In this document: positions 1 through 10,333 of the stretch, one piece after another | How positions within the stretch are numbered: the first letter of the stretch is position 1 | Layout: every line of letters starts with the position of its first letter | Assembly: GCA_018304105.1 (NCBI GenBank) | Contig: JAGVWX010000007.1 | Span: 36,779 to 100,778 of the forward strand | Length of the DNA stretch: 64,000 nucleotides | Direction: 5' to 3' | DNA from: Candidatus Pacearchaeota archaeon | GTDB taxonomy: Archaea; Nanobdellota; Nanobdellia; Pacearchaeales; GW2011-AR1 | The notes under the pieces: generated by a model | What the model was told of the DNA's origin: nothing | Seen by the model: only the letters and a program-made list of their open reading frames with translations | The model's database searches: none | Program-made: the position numbers and the translations under genes

Positions 1-55
1 TCACTCTTCCATCCCAACCCCGCCTCCATAAAGTTAGTAAACTCGATAGACTTCG

Positions 56-2581
56 ATGGAGGTTTCTATGAAAAAAGATATTACTCGCAGGTTATTTTCT
101 AACAAAATTTCTTATAACTTTTTGAGACGTTCTAACAGGGCTGGCGCGTTTTTTAGCACGGATGCTTTGATAGCATTGATAATAATCTTTTTTATTATTT
201 TGGCTGCGAGACCTTTGTTTAATTATGTCCAGCCGGATTCAGAAATTAATTCGGACATTTTGACTGCGCTGTCCACGCTGAAGGTCTCTGAGCTGGACGA
301 TGCGAGCGTTCAGGCGATGATTTCTGACGGAACTATCAAGAATCCTGATAAAACTCTGATTGAGCAAATTGGGGAGTTTTATGTTTTTGATTACCCGGAC
401 ATGACAAGAGCGAGAAATCTTGCTGGAATTGCCTTGAAAGAGATAAACACCACTCAGAATTTTGGAATCTGGTACGGAGACAGTTTAATTCTTTCTAAAA
501 ACATGACGGCAATTGAAACAGCGGCGAAAGTTGATGTTGCAAAACGAAGAATTTCAGGCGTTCAGGCGGGGGAAAGTTCTGTCGGATATTCTGCGAGGGC
601 ATTCTTGTCGAGCAATTCCAGGACGAAGTATTTTTATTTTGGCGGGTATGTAGGCGATGGGAACATCTCAGTCTTAGCTAACTACGATGGAGAAATTTCT
701 GACAATTTGGTAATTGAGATTGCGGTGAATAAAGAATTTGATTTGTATATCAATAATATTTCGTATGGCCATTTTGACAAGACGACCAGTTCGGTTTATG
801 AGCCAGAAAGATATATTGTTAATACCAGTTTGTTTTCGCCCGGAACGAACATTTTAGAATTCAGGGGAGACAGGCTGTTTATTGCCGGAGGATATGTAAA
901 AATATCTTATAGAACAGATAATTATTCTGCTGGAGAAGATTATAATTTTCCCGGAATAGACGGATTGGTAAATTTGTATGACGCTCTTTATGTTTCGGAG
1001 GATTTGGAAGGAATGGAAGTTATGCTGCATGCAAATATCACTTATCCGTTTTTCTTTAATTTCGGAAATGTCACGCTTTACAATGGAACTACAATAGGGG
1101 AGCAGTATATCACGCTTGATAACTCCGAAATTTCCTCTTTGATTGGTGATTACGGCAACATTGAAGGAAAAATGGTACCTCTGAGGCTCGGGCTGGAAGA
1201 ATTGACGGAGTATTTTTATAGGACAATAGATGTTTTTACAGTCACTGATTTGTCTTCAAGCATGAACAGACCTTGCGGCGGGTGCAGTTCTCCCAAGCCG
1301 ACCTTATTTGAACTTGCCAAGGATGCTAACCGCGCTTTCATAAGAGGCGTCTTGAATTACAGCGGCAATCGCGTTGGCTTGGTTGGTTATTCTGATGAAG
1401 CTTATCCAGCATTTTATCATAGCCTTTCAAACAATACGCAATCACTGAATGGTACAATAAACAGCTGGAATACGGTGAATAATAACTGCATTTGCTGTGG
1501 GATTAACCGGGCGGTTGAAGGTTTGACCGAAGAATCGAGCGGGTCTAAAAAAATTATGGTGGTGATGGGCGACGGAAGGCCGCAAGGAATGTGCGCAGAG
1601 CAGAATACTGGAAGCGCGGATACCGATGCGATAGAAGCCGCAAGGCAGGCTTGCGAGTATTACGGGATTGTGACGCACACTGTTGGATTTGGGCCCATCG
1701 TTGATGAAACAGTTATGATAGCAATAGCTAATGCGGGGTGCGATGGCTCTTATTATTATTCTGAAGATTCGCAGATTGTTCAGGTTTACCAAACAATCGC
1801 CCAGGATTTGATAACTTCTTATGCTGAACAGACAGTAAGTGCTGAAGGGCTCTACACAAAATTATATCCGGATTCTTATGTCAAGTTTTCGCATAATGCG
1901 AGCACTCTTCCCTTTGGGCTGTTTGTTACATCAGAAGTGTTGTTTGATGACGAAAACGGAGGCAGTTTTTCCATTCCGGCTGATTCTTTGCCTTTAGAAA
2001 CAACAATCGTTTCTTATTCTGGAGCAAGGTGGACTGCAGAAGCCAAATTAAACGGGAACTCTGTGTTTAATCTGACTAAATATGGAACTAATTATGTTTT
2101 AATTGGCGATCCTTATCAAATAACTCTAAAGGATTCGATAGTCTTGCCTGGTTCGAATAACTATGTTAATATAACAACAGGGGTTTCGGTGACTAACAGG
2201 TCGTCTGGGTCGGCGTTCGATAAGATAATTTATACAATCTTGAAAAATGCCAGTTCGTATTCTGAAATTAAGCCAACAGCCCAGGGTTGCATATGGAATA
2301 TACAATTCGAGGACGGTTCTTATCTTTCTAATTTAAGAGTTCCTTCCGACTATCTCGACGCGGACAACTGCGTTTATGATAGCGTAGGCCTTGGAGAAAT
2401 AGCCAATAGCAACGACGTTTATCAACTGGCGGTGCTCTCTCTTTTAAGGGACGTTGATTTAGACGATGATGGGATGGTTGACATATTTCTGAACGAAAGA
2501 GATTTGGATATTACGCTGAGCGAGATAGACGGAATTCCTTTTCCTTTTGATACGGAGGTGCAGGTAAGAACATGGTCGTGA
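56..2581 (+). CDS. Secreted/membrane-anchored von Willebrand factor A (vWA) domain protein
   Basis: 841-aa ORF; N-terminal hydrophobic segment (STDALIALIIIFFIILAARPLF); MIDAS-like DLSSSMN and a VVMGDGRP strand typical of vWA domains. Confidence 0.75.
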   Translation: MEVSMKKDITRRLFSNKISYNFLRRSNRAGAFFSTDALIALIIIFFIILAARPLFNYVQPDSEINSDILTALSTLKVSELDDASVQAMISDGTIKNPDKTLIEQIGEFYVFDYPDMTRARNLAGIALKEINTTQNFGIWYGDSLILSKNMTAIETAAKVDVAKRRISGVQAGESSVGYSARAFLSSNSRTKYFYFGGYVGDGNISVLANYDGEISDNLVIEIAVNKEFDLYINNISYGHFDKTTSSVYEPERYIVNTSLFSPGTNILEFRGDRLFIAGGYVKISYRTDNYSAGEDYNFPGIDGLVNLYDALYVSEDLEGMEVMLHANITYPFFFNFGNVTLYNGTTIGEQYITLDNSEISSLIGDYGNIEGKMVPLRLGLEELTEYFYRTIDVFTVTDLSSSMNRPCGGCSSPKPTLFELAKDANRAFIRGVLNYSGNRVGLVGYSDEAYPAFYHSLSNNTQSLNGTINSWNTVNNNCICCGINRAVEGLTEESSGSKKIMVVMGDGRPQGMCAEQNTGSADTDAIEAARQACEYYGIVTHTVGFGPIVDETVMIAIANAGCDGSYYYSEDSQIVQVYQTIAQDLITSYAEQTVSAEGLYTKLYPDSYVKFSHNASTLPFGLFVTSEVLFDDENGGSFSIPADSLPLETTIVSYSGARWTAEAKLNGNSVFNLTKYGTNYVLIGDPYQITLKDSIVLPGSNNYVNITTGVSVTNRSSGSAFDKIIYTILKNASSYSEIKPTAQGCIWNIQFEDGSYLSNLRVPSDYLDADNCVYDSVGLGEIANSNDVYQLAVLSLLRDVDLDDDGMVDIFLNERDLDITLSEIDGIPFPFDTEVQVRTWS

Positions 2582-3510
2582 AAAATAAAAAAGGGATTTT
2601 CTTTTTGATGCTGACTTTGATTATAATCTCTCTTTTTCTTTTGTCGGTGACTTTCTTTTCAGAGATGGCTTTGAGAAAGAGCGTGCAGAAAAGAGTTGAA
2701 ACGCTGAGCGATTTTGTCAAGGCAACCGAAGACGATTTGCCAAGGCAGCTTTTCATAACAGGATTCAGGACGGTTTTTGTTGTTCAGAGAAATATTGTTG
2801 CAAGCGGAAATTATCCGAGTGAAACTGTTGAGGAAACTTTTAAGGAAGCATTTTTTAATGGAACTGTCGAAGGCAATGCCGAACCCATTCTGTTTGGAGC
2901 AACGTATGATGATTTGGTTTCTGATGTGCAGAGCCGGGCGAGGGAGATAAGCGCGGATGTTCAGTTTTCCAACGCAAGTGTTTCTCTCAGCCAGGAAGAT
3001 CCTTGGAATATTAAGATAGATTTTGTTGCTGGCTTTTATGCTTCTGATATAAATCATCTGGCTTCATGGAACAAAACACTGCATTCTGTTTCTTATATTC
3101 GAATCAGCAATTTTTCTGACCCGCTTTATTTGCTGAACGGCTTTCAGGAAAGAAAAATTATTGAGACGCCTTATCTGAATTTTCCTTCGGAACTGCAACA
3201 GCATGTGGGCGATTGCGGGGCGGAATGTTCTTATTATATGGCCCGCGTTGGAGCGCCGAGCTTCATTGACAGACTTGAAGGCAATTATTTGGTTCTAAAA
3301 TATCCGAATGAAGGGATAGAATCTCTCGTTTATTTCCCGGCGTTTCCGAATCCACCAGGACCTCCGTATAATTCAAGGTCGGTGGTTGATTATCTTTATT
3401 TCAATGATCCTACTTCTGGAGATTGTTCTCTTCCGGGGGTTTATTCCTGGTTTTGGCTGGACACTGAGCATCTGGATGATTATGGTTTTACTCTGAGTGA
3501 TTGCTCTTAA
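2572..3510 (+). CDS. Membrane protein with N-terminal TM (pseudopilin-like), overlapping the vWA gene
   Basis: 312-aa ORF overlapping the end of the preceding ORF; KKGIFFLMLTLIIISLFLLSVTFF segment. Confidence 0.6.
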   Translation: MVVKNKKGIFFLMLTLIIISLFLLSVTFFSEMALRKSVQKRVETLSDFVKATEDDLPRQLFITGFRTVFVVQRNIVASGNYPSETVEETFKEAFFNGTVEGNAEPILFGATYDDLVSDVQSRAREISADVQFSNASVSLSQEDPWNIKIDFVAGFYASDINHLASWNKTLHSVSYIRISNFSDPLYLLNGFQERKIIETPYLNFPSELQQHVGDCGAECSYYMARVGAPSFIDRLEGNYLVLKYPNEGIESLVYFPAFPNPPGPPYNSRSVVDYLYFNDPTSGDCSLPGVYSWFWLDTEHLDDYGFTLSDCS

Positions 3511-3527
3511 TTGTTTTGAGTTTTACG

Positions 3528-4199
3528 CTAAGTTGTGCAAACCAGTTTTGTTGGAATTGTTTCTTTTATTGAGTTGCATGTCAAGTTTTTGTCTGCATTC
3601 TCTCCTTGGAATTCCATAGATTTCCTGAATGTTTCAATCTCCCTGGGAGAAAGGGTTTGAGACACTAAGGCTGAATCAAGAATGTTGCTTTCTGTTTCAA
3701 AGAAGTTGAATCTTATTTCAAACAGGCCTGTTGCATCGCGGTCCAGATTTTGCACAGTAAGAGCGCAGTCTACAGTTTTTTTAGCGCATGTTGGGCCTTG
3801 GTATTCTGTGCAATTTGAGAATTTTGAAGGATTTGTAAGTGAGTATGAAATTAATGTTTCCTGGCAATTTGATGAAGAGCTGGAGTCGCTTGCAGTGCTG
3901 CCAGAGCTTTCACCACCGCTGCTGCTACCGCTTGAACTGCTGCCGCCCCCGCCGCCGGAACCCGAGCCAGAATTTTGCGAGCCATCTTCTGAGTTTTCAT
4001 TGCCTGAATTGGAGTTGCTCAAGGAATCCTGGCCGTCATTTTTTGAAGAAAACACTTTTTGTATGGATTCGTCAAGGTTTAATTTCAGGGAAATGTAAAG
4101 AAGTCCAGCTAGGATTATTAACACTAAACCGACAATAACATATGACTTTCTCATCTCTTTCTGTTTTTTGAGGGAAAGGCGGTTAAAAAATGTTTTCAA
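3528..4199 (-). CDS. Membrane-anchored protein with low-complexity Ser/Gly linker
   Basis: 223-aa ORF; single TM (VIVGLVLIILAGLLYISL) then SGSGSGGGGGSSSSGSSSGG linker and a Cys-containing domain. Confidence 0.6.
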   Translation of the reverse strand: MKTFFNRLSLKKQKEMRKSYVIVGLVLIILAGLLYISLKLNLDESIQKVFSSKNDGQDSLSNSNSGNENSEDGSQNSGSGSGGGGGSSSSGSSSGGESSGSTASDSSSSSNCQETLISYSLTNPSKFSNCTEYQGPTCAKKTVDCALTVQNLDRDATGLFEIRFNFFETESNILDSALVSQTLSPREIETFRKSMEFQGENADKNLTCNSIKETIPTKLVCTT

Positions 4200-4208
4200 T
4201 GATGCAGC

Positions 4209-4362
4209 TTTGTTGAAAATCTTTTAGAATTATTTTACTCGCAGCCACGCTCGAAATTTATTTATTGAGTGCTCTCGCGTAACTGCTCGCCCTATCCTCG
4301 CCCAAATTCCTTCGCCCCTAATCAATATAATAAAACCTACAACTTAGACTTTTTTAACAAAG
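4209..4362. repeat. MITE-like intergenic element, copy E1
   Basis: Ends TTTGTTGAAAATC / GACTTTTTTAACAAAG; internal CTCGCAGCCACGCTCGAAAT and CTCGCCCTAT blocks shared with copies at 9948 and 19662. Confidence 0.6.
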
Positions 4363-4466
4363 CTCGAAGACGATAGAAACATTTTTTCATTCTTGAAAAA
4401 TCAAAATATTTATAAACTGGAAATCCTTTTGGAAACCAGATAATCAATAATCAAAAGGAGGTAAAT

Positions 4467-4890
4467 ATGAAAACAAAAGGACAGGCTTGTCATTGGAGTT
4501 CTGGCTATTTACTTTAGGCCTAGTAATCTTGTTTCGGAGACAGCTTTATTAAATGCGCCATTCAATGTGGTCTCTCAAGTTGTCACACCGACTGAATTCG
4601 ATGTGGAATTTAGAAATGGGGGTGGAGAAACTTATACTACTATGAGTGTTGCTTTTACTTTCAATAGTCCAAGCACAATAACTTGTGTGCCGACGCCGGT
4701 TTTATCAGCTACCCAAGGTGGTACGGCAGTAACAACGATGACGTCTGGACAAACAGCGTTTATACGTTGCACTTATAGTGCTGCGCAAACTGCAGGGACT
4801 ACGATTGATGGAGACTTAGCCATAACATACACAAGGCCTGGTGCTACTATACCTTTGACTACAACAGGGACCGTCACAGGAAAGGCATAA
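4467..4890 (+). pseudogene. Frameshifted small surface/pilin-like gene
   Basis: Strong Shine-Dalgarno (AAAGGAGGT) before ATG at 4467; that frame stops after 16 codons (MKTKGQACHWSSGYLL*) while the downstream 107-aa frame (4567..4890) has coding character in another frame. Confidence 0.5.
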
Positions 4891-5027
4891 ATTTAATTTA
4901 TTTTTTATTTTTAATTCGTTAATAAATATTGAAGGAAAGAGCCAATGATATGAGGCGAAAAGTAGTTTTTCTGGATTGTTGGTTGTTGTTCTGAGTTGTT
5001 GAATGAAGGAAACAACGTGTGCTTGTG

Positions 5028-5402
5028 TTAATGCTTATATCCAAAGACTTTATCGTAGTCTTTATGGTCATAGATGTCAAGAACGAAAGTAATTATTTCA
5101 ATTTGGTTTCCCGTTATTGTGTAAACCAATCTCCACCTATTTGCCAACTCAATTCTCCAGATATTTTCCGCATCGTATCTTTCAGAATATTTGCGTGGCA
5201 TTTGCCTCTTTGGAACTTGGTCTCCTGCAAACGGATTTTCTTTAAGCAAAGTTCTTACTCTTAAAATTGATCTAAGCAAAGTTTGATGAAACGAGCTTTC
5301 GATTCCTTTTTGTCTCTCTTCTTTAACAAGTTTATCTAGCTCTTCAAACATTTCATTTGCTTCTTCAGAAAGTTTTACAATAACCTCTTTTCCTTGAAAC
5401 AT
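5028..5402 (-). CDS. RelE/YoeB-like toxin
   Basis: 124 aa; IWRIELANRWRLVYTITGNQIEIITFVLDIYDHKDYDKVFGY resembles the RelE-fold C-terminus; adjacent to a small putative antitoxin gene. Confidence 0.6.
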   Translation of the reverse strand: MFQGKEVIVKLSEEANEMFEELDKLVKEERQKGIESSFHQTLLRSILRVRTLLKENPFAGDQVPKRQMPRKYSERYDAENIWRIELANRWRLVYTITGNQIEIITFVLDIYDHKDYDKVFGYKH

Positions 5403-5671
5403 TATATTTCTCTTCCTTTTTCTATTTCTTTTTTGAGTTTGGGGCTTGGATTGTAAACCCAGAGAATTCCTTTATGGCTATCAGCAATAAAGCCCTTCTC
5501 TTCCAAATATTGAAGGATTAAGTTAAGAGTTTGGTGCATTATCTTTACGGGTAGCCTTCTTTTTATTTCTTCTCTGTCTATGGAAGTATCTGCTTCTTTC
5601 AGTACTTTTTCTACCATTAGCATTGTCTTCAATGTTGGATAATGGATTATGCTTTTATTATATAAGTCCAT
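5402..5671 (-). CDS. Small winged-HTH-like protein, putative antitoxin partner
   Basis: 89 aa; directly upstream of and touching the RelE-like ORF on the same strand. Confidence 0.5.
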   Translation of the reverse strand: MDLYNKSIIHYPTLKTMLMVEKVLKEADTSIDREEIKRRLPVKIMHQTLNLILQYLEEKGFIADSHKGILWVYNPSPKLKKEIEKGREI

Positions 5672-5888
5672 ATTATATTTTATATGTATTCATATATAAA
5701 CGTTTTGTTCTACGAGTTTCGTCCACCTAGCCTTACACGAAAAGATACCATACTAACTTGCAGTCATATGCTGAGATTGATTGGATTTTGGTGGTACATA
5801 ACGCGCTTATTGCTTCAATATTGGAAGAGCGAGTTTTTCAAAAGTCGTTAAAGACAAAATATAAAAAGAGTTTCTAATTAGTTTTTTT

Positions 5889-6227
5889 ATGGCGGATAAA
5901 ATTGGACGTGAGGATTTTGCGAAGCTGGATTTGAGAGTTGGGGAGATAAAAAGCGTTGAAGCGCACCCGAATGCGGACAAGCTGCTTGTGCTCAAAGTTG
6001 ACCTTGGAGAGGGAGAAGAAAGAACGATTGTTGCTGGATTGAAGAAGTATTACGAGACAGACGAGCTTATTGGGAAGAAAGCAATTTTTGTTGCGAATTT
6101 AGAGTCCGCTAAATTGCGCGGAATTGAAAGCAATGGAATGATTCTTGCGGCAGTTAACGAAGACCATTCTGAAGTTAAAATATTAATGGTTGATGGTGAC
6201 ATGGAGCCTGGGACCAGGATTAGTTAG
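5889..6227 (+). CDS. Stand-alone tRNA-binding domain protein (MetRS C-terminal/CsaA-like OB fold)
   Basis: FAKLDLRVGEIKSVEAHPNADKLLVLKVDLGEGEERTIVAGL...LRGIESNGMILAA is the characteristic tRBD motif series. Confidence 0.88.
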   Translation: MADKIGREDFAKLDLRVGEIKSVEAHPNADKLLVLKVDLGEGEERTIVAGLKKYYETDELIGKKAIFVANLESAKLRGIESNGMILAAVNEDHSEVKILMVDGDMEPGTRIS

Positions 6228-6257
6228 GTTTTTATATTATTATCTTGTGGGTTTTTC

Positions 6258-6572
6258 ATGATATTGAAACCAACGAGAGATATTGTTGAGAAAGTTGCTG
6301 GAGCAGTCTTAAGGGCAGATAAAAAATTAGAAGATGCAAGAGGAGAATTGCAAGATGATTATTTTCGTTTGAGATCTTATTTGGCAAATGGTCTTGGGGA
6401 GAATGGCCAGGTTTTTGTATGCAGGGTGCGGGCAAGATATAATTCCGGAAGCAGAAATTTTTATTACAGGTTTGCAGGAGAATGGGCTCAAAGAAATTAT
6501 GACCTTTGTTGGCATGCATTAGGTTTTGCGCTGAAACAGAATCAAGACCGTGTTGGGGTGCCAGGGATTTAG
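6258..6572 (+). CDS. Hypothetical protein
   Basis: 104-aa ORF with ATG 5 nt after a TTTTTC region; no family recognised. Confidence 0.4.
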   Translation: MILKPTRDIVEKVAGAVLRADKKLEDARGELQDDYFRLRSYLANGLGENGQVFVCRVRARYNSGSRNFYYRFAGEWAQRNYDLCWHALGFALKQNQDRVGVPGI

Positions 6573-7327
6573 TATTTTCCGAATAATCTGTCGAAGAAGC
6601 TTGGCCTACCGTCGTACTGAATGCCTTCCATTCTCGCGGCGATTCTTTTGTAAGCAAGAGCTGGGCGGGATTTTGGAAATGTATGAACGAGAGCGTCTTT
6701 CATGACGAGAGATTGCTGGACTCTTTCGTCTTCAGGAATGACTCCAAGAATTGGGAGCTCGAGCATTTCTGCGATGTTCGAAATAGGCATTTGGGTTTTG
6801 GAATTGTATTTTACCCTTGCCACGATGACTCCCTTGACTGTTTTTCCAAGCTGTTCTATTAATTTAGAAGTTTTTAGAGCGTCAGTGACTGCTGGGATTT
6901 CAGGGTTTGTGACGATTATTAATTCATCTGCTGCCTCCATCGCAGCGATTGCTTCTTCTCCAAGGCCTGCAGCGGAGTCGAAAATTATGATGTCTGCCAT
7001 TTTTCTTAGTTTTTTCCCGACTTCTTTCAATCTTTTATGGTTTATTCTCCTTAGTTCGTTTACTGAAAGAGAAGAGGGGATTATTTTTGTGCCTGATTCG
7101 TGCTCATAAATCGCGTCTTCAATCTTTGCTTTTCCAAGAAGGACGTGGTTTAAACTTATCGGGACTATTGGTGCGCCTAAATGGAGGCCGACATTGGGAG
7201 TTGTTAGGTTTGCATCTACAATTATTACATTTTTTCCGAAGGAATTAAGGGCAGCTGCGAGATTTATAGAGGTAGTTGTTTTCCCAACGCCGCCTTTTCC
7301 AGATGTTATCGTTATAAGTTTGCTCAT
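6569..7327 (-). CDS. minD: MinD/ParA-family ATPase
   Basis: Deviant Walker A GKGGVGKTTTSINLAAAL; IIFDSAAGLGEEAIAAM; MinD-like length and motifs. Confidence 0.9.
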   Translation of the reverse strand: MSKLITITSGKGGVGKTTTSINLAAALNSFGKNVIIVDANLTTPNVGLHLGAPIVPISLNHVLLGKAKIEDAIYEHESGTKIIPSSLSVNELRRINHKRLKEVGKKLRKMADIIIFDSAAGLGEEAIAAMEAADELIIVTNPEIPAVTDALKTSKLIEQLGKTVKGVIVARVKYNSKTQMPISNIAEMLELPILGVIPEDERVQQSLVMKDALVHTFPKSRPALAYKRIAARMEGIQYDGRPSFFDRLFGKY

Positions 7328-7361
7328 TCTGTATACTAGTTCTACCTAGAAGTAAGACAAC

Positions 7362-7712
7362 TTATTTGATATAGCTTATAAACCTTTCTAGCGTCGCTGC
7401 GTATTCTTTCAGTTGATTGAGATTTATATTTACGATTTTATCTCGGTAAGTTACCTTGAGGTTCACGCCTTTTCTGAATTCGTTTTCGCGGAAAATGCTT
7501 TTCAGCTGGATTAGTTTTGCTCTCGGCGCATCCGGAATTGGTTTCCATTTTTTATCTTTTTTGGCTTTTGCGACTAGGCGGTCCATGCCTTGTTCTATCA
7601 TATTTTTCCATCTTGAAAGTAAATTAATAATTACGTCACAAGTTTTTGTGTATTTCAGACTTACGTAAAGAAGATGGTCGGCGCTTATTTTTTCTTTTAT
7701 GATTGCTTCCAT
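7362..7712 (-). CDS. Hypothetical protein
   Basis: 116-aa ORF between minD and a repeat element; same strand as minD. Confidence 0.45.
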   Translation of the reverse strand: MEAIIKEKISADHLLYVSLKYTKTCDVIINLLSRWKNMIEQGMDRLVAKAKKDKKWKPIPDAPRAKLIQLKSIFRENEFRKGVNLKVTYRDKIVNINLNQLKEYAATLERFISYIK

Positions 7713-7797
7713 TAGAAAGATATCTCTACAAAAAATCCATTTTTTAGGTAGGAATACTAGAGTAATAGTTGTTTAAATAGTTTTCGCGAAGAGGAGA

Positions 7798-7922
7798 TTA
7801 GTTGAAAATCTTTTTAATTAATTATTTTGCACCCACCCTCCCGCCCAGATTGTCCGCAAAGCTATCGCTTTTCGGTAATTCATTGCAAAATAATATGTTT
7901 GTCTGTGACTTTTTCAACAAAG
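7798..7922. repeat. MITE-like intergenic element, copy E2 (short form)
   Basis: TTAGTTGAAAATC / GACTTTTTCAACAAAG terminal inverted ends; CCCACCCTCCCGCCC tract. Confidence 0.55.
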
Positions 7923-7935
7923 ACTCTGGGAGATT

Positions 7936-9783
7936 TTAGATTTTCTTTAATTTTCTTGCGAGATTTTCTGTTTCGTTTAAGAGAGATTCAATTTCGTTTA
8001 GTCCTTGAAGCCAGAAATCTTTTTTTGAAATGTCAATTCCAAGATTTAAGAAGATGTTTTTTGGAGAGTCTGAAGTTCCCGCGGAAAGGAACTCTTTGAC
8101 CTTTTCTATGAACTTAGGATTTTGTTTGACTTTTGACTGGAGGGATTTTGAAATCAGCTCGCCCGAGACGTAAGAGTAAACGTAGAAAATGTATCTGAAG
8201 TGCGGGACGTAAATCCACCAATTGTCCGACGATGAAGTGTCGACGAATTCTCCCAGATATGAGGACATATGCTCTTTGAATAATTCTCCAATGTTTTCTT
8301 TTGAGAGGTATCCTTTTTTTCTGAACTCTCCATGGAGTTGGGTTTCAAAATTATAAAATGCAGTTTGTCGAAAGATTGAAGCGATTTCGCCGTTGAGTTT
8401 TTCCATGAGAATTGAGAGCCTTGTTTCTTCGTCCGATTCTTTAAGGAGCTCTTGCAAGACGAAGTCTTCCATGAAAGTTGAAGCGACTTCTGCCGTTGAC
8501 TTCGGAGTTTCGAAATACAGCGAATGTTGTTTTTCTCTCATCAGCTCATTGTTGATGCCGTGACCGACTTCGTGAGCGATTGTTGTAACGTCTTTTAGGG
8601 AGTTAGTGTGATTTAACATTATGTAAGTCGGCTGTGTTATGAGCATGTGAGTGCAGAAAGCACCGTTTCTTTTTCCTTTTCTTGGAAATGCGTCAATCTG
8701 GCCGTTTTTCAGATACATTTCGAAAATATCCAGGAATTTTTTGTCTAAAGATGAGAAAGTTTTTTTGACAAGTTCAATCGATTCTTCGAATTTGTATTTG
8801 GCTTTTTTCTTTCCGTAAGGAATATTTTTTTCGTAATATTGAAGTTTTTTTAAACCGAGCAATTTAGCTTTGAGCTTGTAAAATCTTTTTGAAATGTCGA
8901 ATCGGGAAGTGACTGCTTGAATCACCGTGTCAACGATTTCGGTTTCGATGTCGTCGTCCAGATGTCTTGCCTGGTCTGCACGGGAGAATTTTCTCAGCGA
9001 GTCGTTTGTTTTTTTGTTTGAGAGGATTGCATTGATTTCAGGTTCTGCTATTTCGGCGTATTGTTCGAAAATTTCCATTAACGCTTTGTTTGCTTCTTTC
9101 CTTGTCTCTTGGTTTGTATCGTCAAGCAATCCGAGAAGGTCTGAGAAATTTTTTGTTTGTTTTTTCCCTTCCATCATTATTTCTCTTTCTTGTTTGGCTA
9201 ACAAGCCAGAAGTTAGTCTTTCCCAGAAATCATGAGAAGTAGATTCTTTTAACGTTAAAACTTTTTCTTCGCCTTCTGACAAGAGATGTTTAGCTTCCTG
9301 GAAAGCTCTTTCTAGATGATGCTTGTAATCTTTGAGTTCTTCTGAAGAAAGGAATTTTTGCTGGTCTTTTTCTGGAATTTTAGCAATGTTAAGCATGAAG
9401 AACTTTTTTGAATTTCTCAATTCTTTTTCGAGCTCTTCTATTTTGTTGAGCTTTGCTTTTATTTCCGGATTTGCCTGGTCTAATTCGTATTTGAGGGCGA
9501 AATAAAATCCAGGAGAGCCGGAGTTTCCGAAGTTTCTTGAAAGCTCCTCGAGTTCATCAAGAGATTGTTTTAGGATTTTTGGCTCTTGAAGATAATCTTG
9601 CCTTTTGGACCATTTTTGAACAAACTTGGAGTTTGCTTGTTTTACCTTCTCGAGTTCTGTTTCTATTCTTGGGTCGTTGTCTGAATTGAGAAGCGGGGAA
9701 AGATCCCAAGATGTTTGCCACGGGCAAACTTCGCGACGTTTTCCGATGGAAACACGTCCAGATGTTTTTATTTGAGGAGCCAT
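7936..9783 (-). CDS. M3-family oligoendopeptidase (PepF-like)
   Basis: 615 aa; zinc-binding TIAHEVGHGINNELM and M3-type C-terminal PHFRYIFYVYSYVSG. Confidence 0.9.
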   Translation of the reverse strand: MAPQIKTSGRVSIGKRREVCPWQTSWDLSPLLNSDNDPRIETELEKVKQANSKFVQKWSKRQDYLQEPKILKQSLDELEELSRNFGNSGSPGFYFALKYELDQANPEIKAKLNKIEELEKELRNSKKFFMLNIAKIPEKDQQKFLSSEELKDYKHHLERAFQEAKHLLSEGEEKVLTLKESTSHDFWERLTSGLLAKQEREIMMEGKKQTKNFSDLLGLLDDTNQETRKEANKALMEIFEQYAEIAEPEINAILSNKKTNDSLRKFSRADQARHLDDDIETEIVDTVIQAVTSRFDISKRFYKLKAKLLGLKKLQYYEKNIPYGKKKAKYKFEESIELVKKTFSSLDKKFLDIFEMYLKNGQIDAFPRKGKRNGAFCTHMLITQPTYIMLNHTNSLKDVTTIAHEVGHGINNELMREKQHSLYFETPKSTAEVASTFMEDFVLQELLKESDEETRLSILMEKLNGEIASIFRQTAFYNFETQLHGEFRKKGYLSKENIGELFKEHMSSYLGEFVDTSSSDNWWIYVPHFRYIFYVYSYVSGELISKSLQSKVKQNPKFIEKVKEFLSAGTSDSPKNIFLNLGIDISKKDFWLQGLNEIESLLNETENLARKLKKI

Positions 9784-9947
9784 TTGCTAATGAAAGCAGA
9801 AGAGTTTATAAAAATTGGTAATTCTGAGATGAAGATAATTAGAACAAAATAGCCAAAATATTTGTAATGCCGACGGTAATTACTGATAACGTTCTTGTCA
9901 GATGTCCCAGTATTTTGAGATTAATTTGGATATTTTTGTCTTTTGGT

Positions 9948-10305
9948 TTTGTTGAAAATCTTTTTTCGAGTTGGTTGCACCCACCCACCCGCCCAGATAG
10001 TTTCGATTTGTATTAATAAATCTCTCAAATCGAATCATTTGTCGCAATTCCACTATACAAGACACCTACGGTTTCTTCTATGAAATTTTCCCTTAGTATA
10101 CTGCTCAGGGCTGGTGTGAAAAACCCTACTCGCAGCCACGCATCTTAATTGAATAAATTATTGGTAATGCGTAACATGCTCGCTCGCGACCACGTGCGAA
10201 ATAATTTACTAAATACTCGTCACGTAGTGCGCTCGCCCTAATCATCCGAATCCACGCACTTCCAATCAATATAGTAAAACCTGCAACTTGGACTTTTTCA
10301 ACAGA
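9948..10305. repeat. MITE-like intergenic element, copy E3 (long form)
   Basis: TTTGTTGAAAATC / GACTTTTTCAACAGAG ends; left ~95 bp nearly identical to 19662-19760; CTCGCAGCCACGC block. Confidence 0.65.
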
Positions 10306-10333
10306 GCATCATCTTTTAAGAAAATTATTCTAA

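Noticed and set aside
10045-10130. Possible tRNA or rRNA fragment inside element E3
   Set aside because: No cloverleaf or T-arm consensus could be drawn; explained better as part of the repeat
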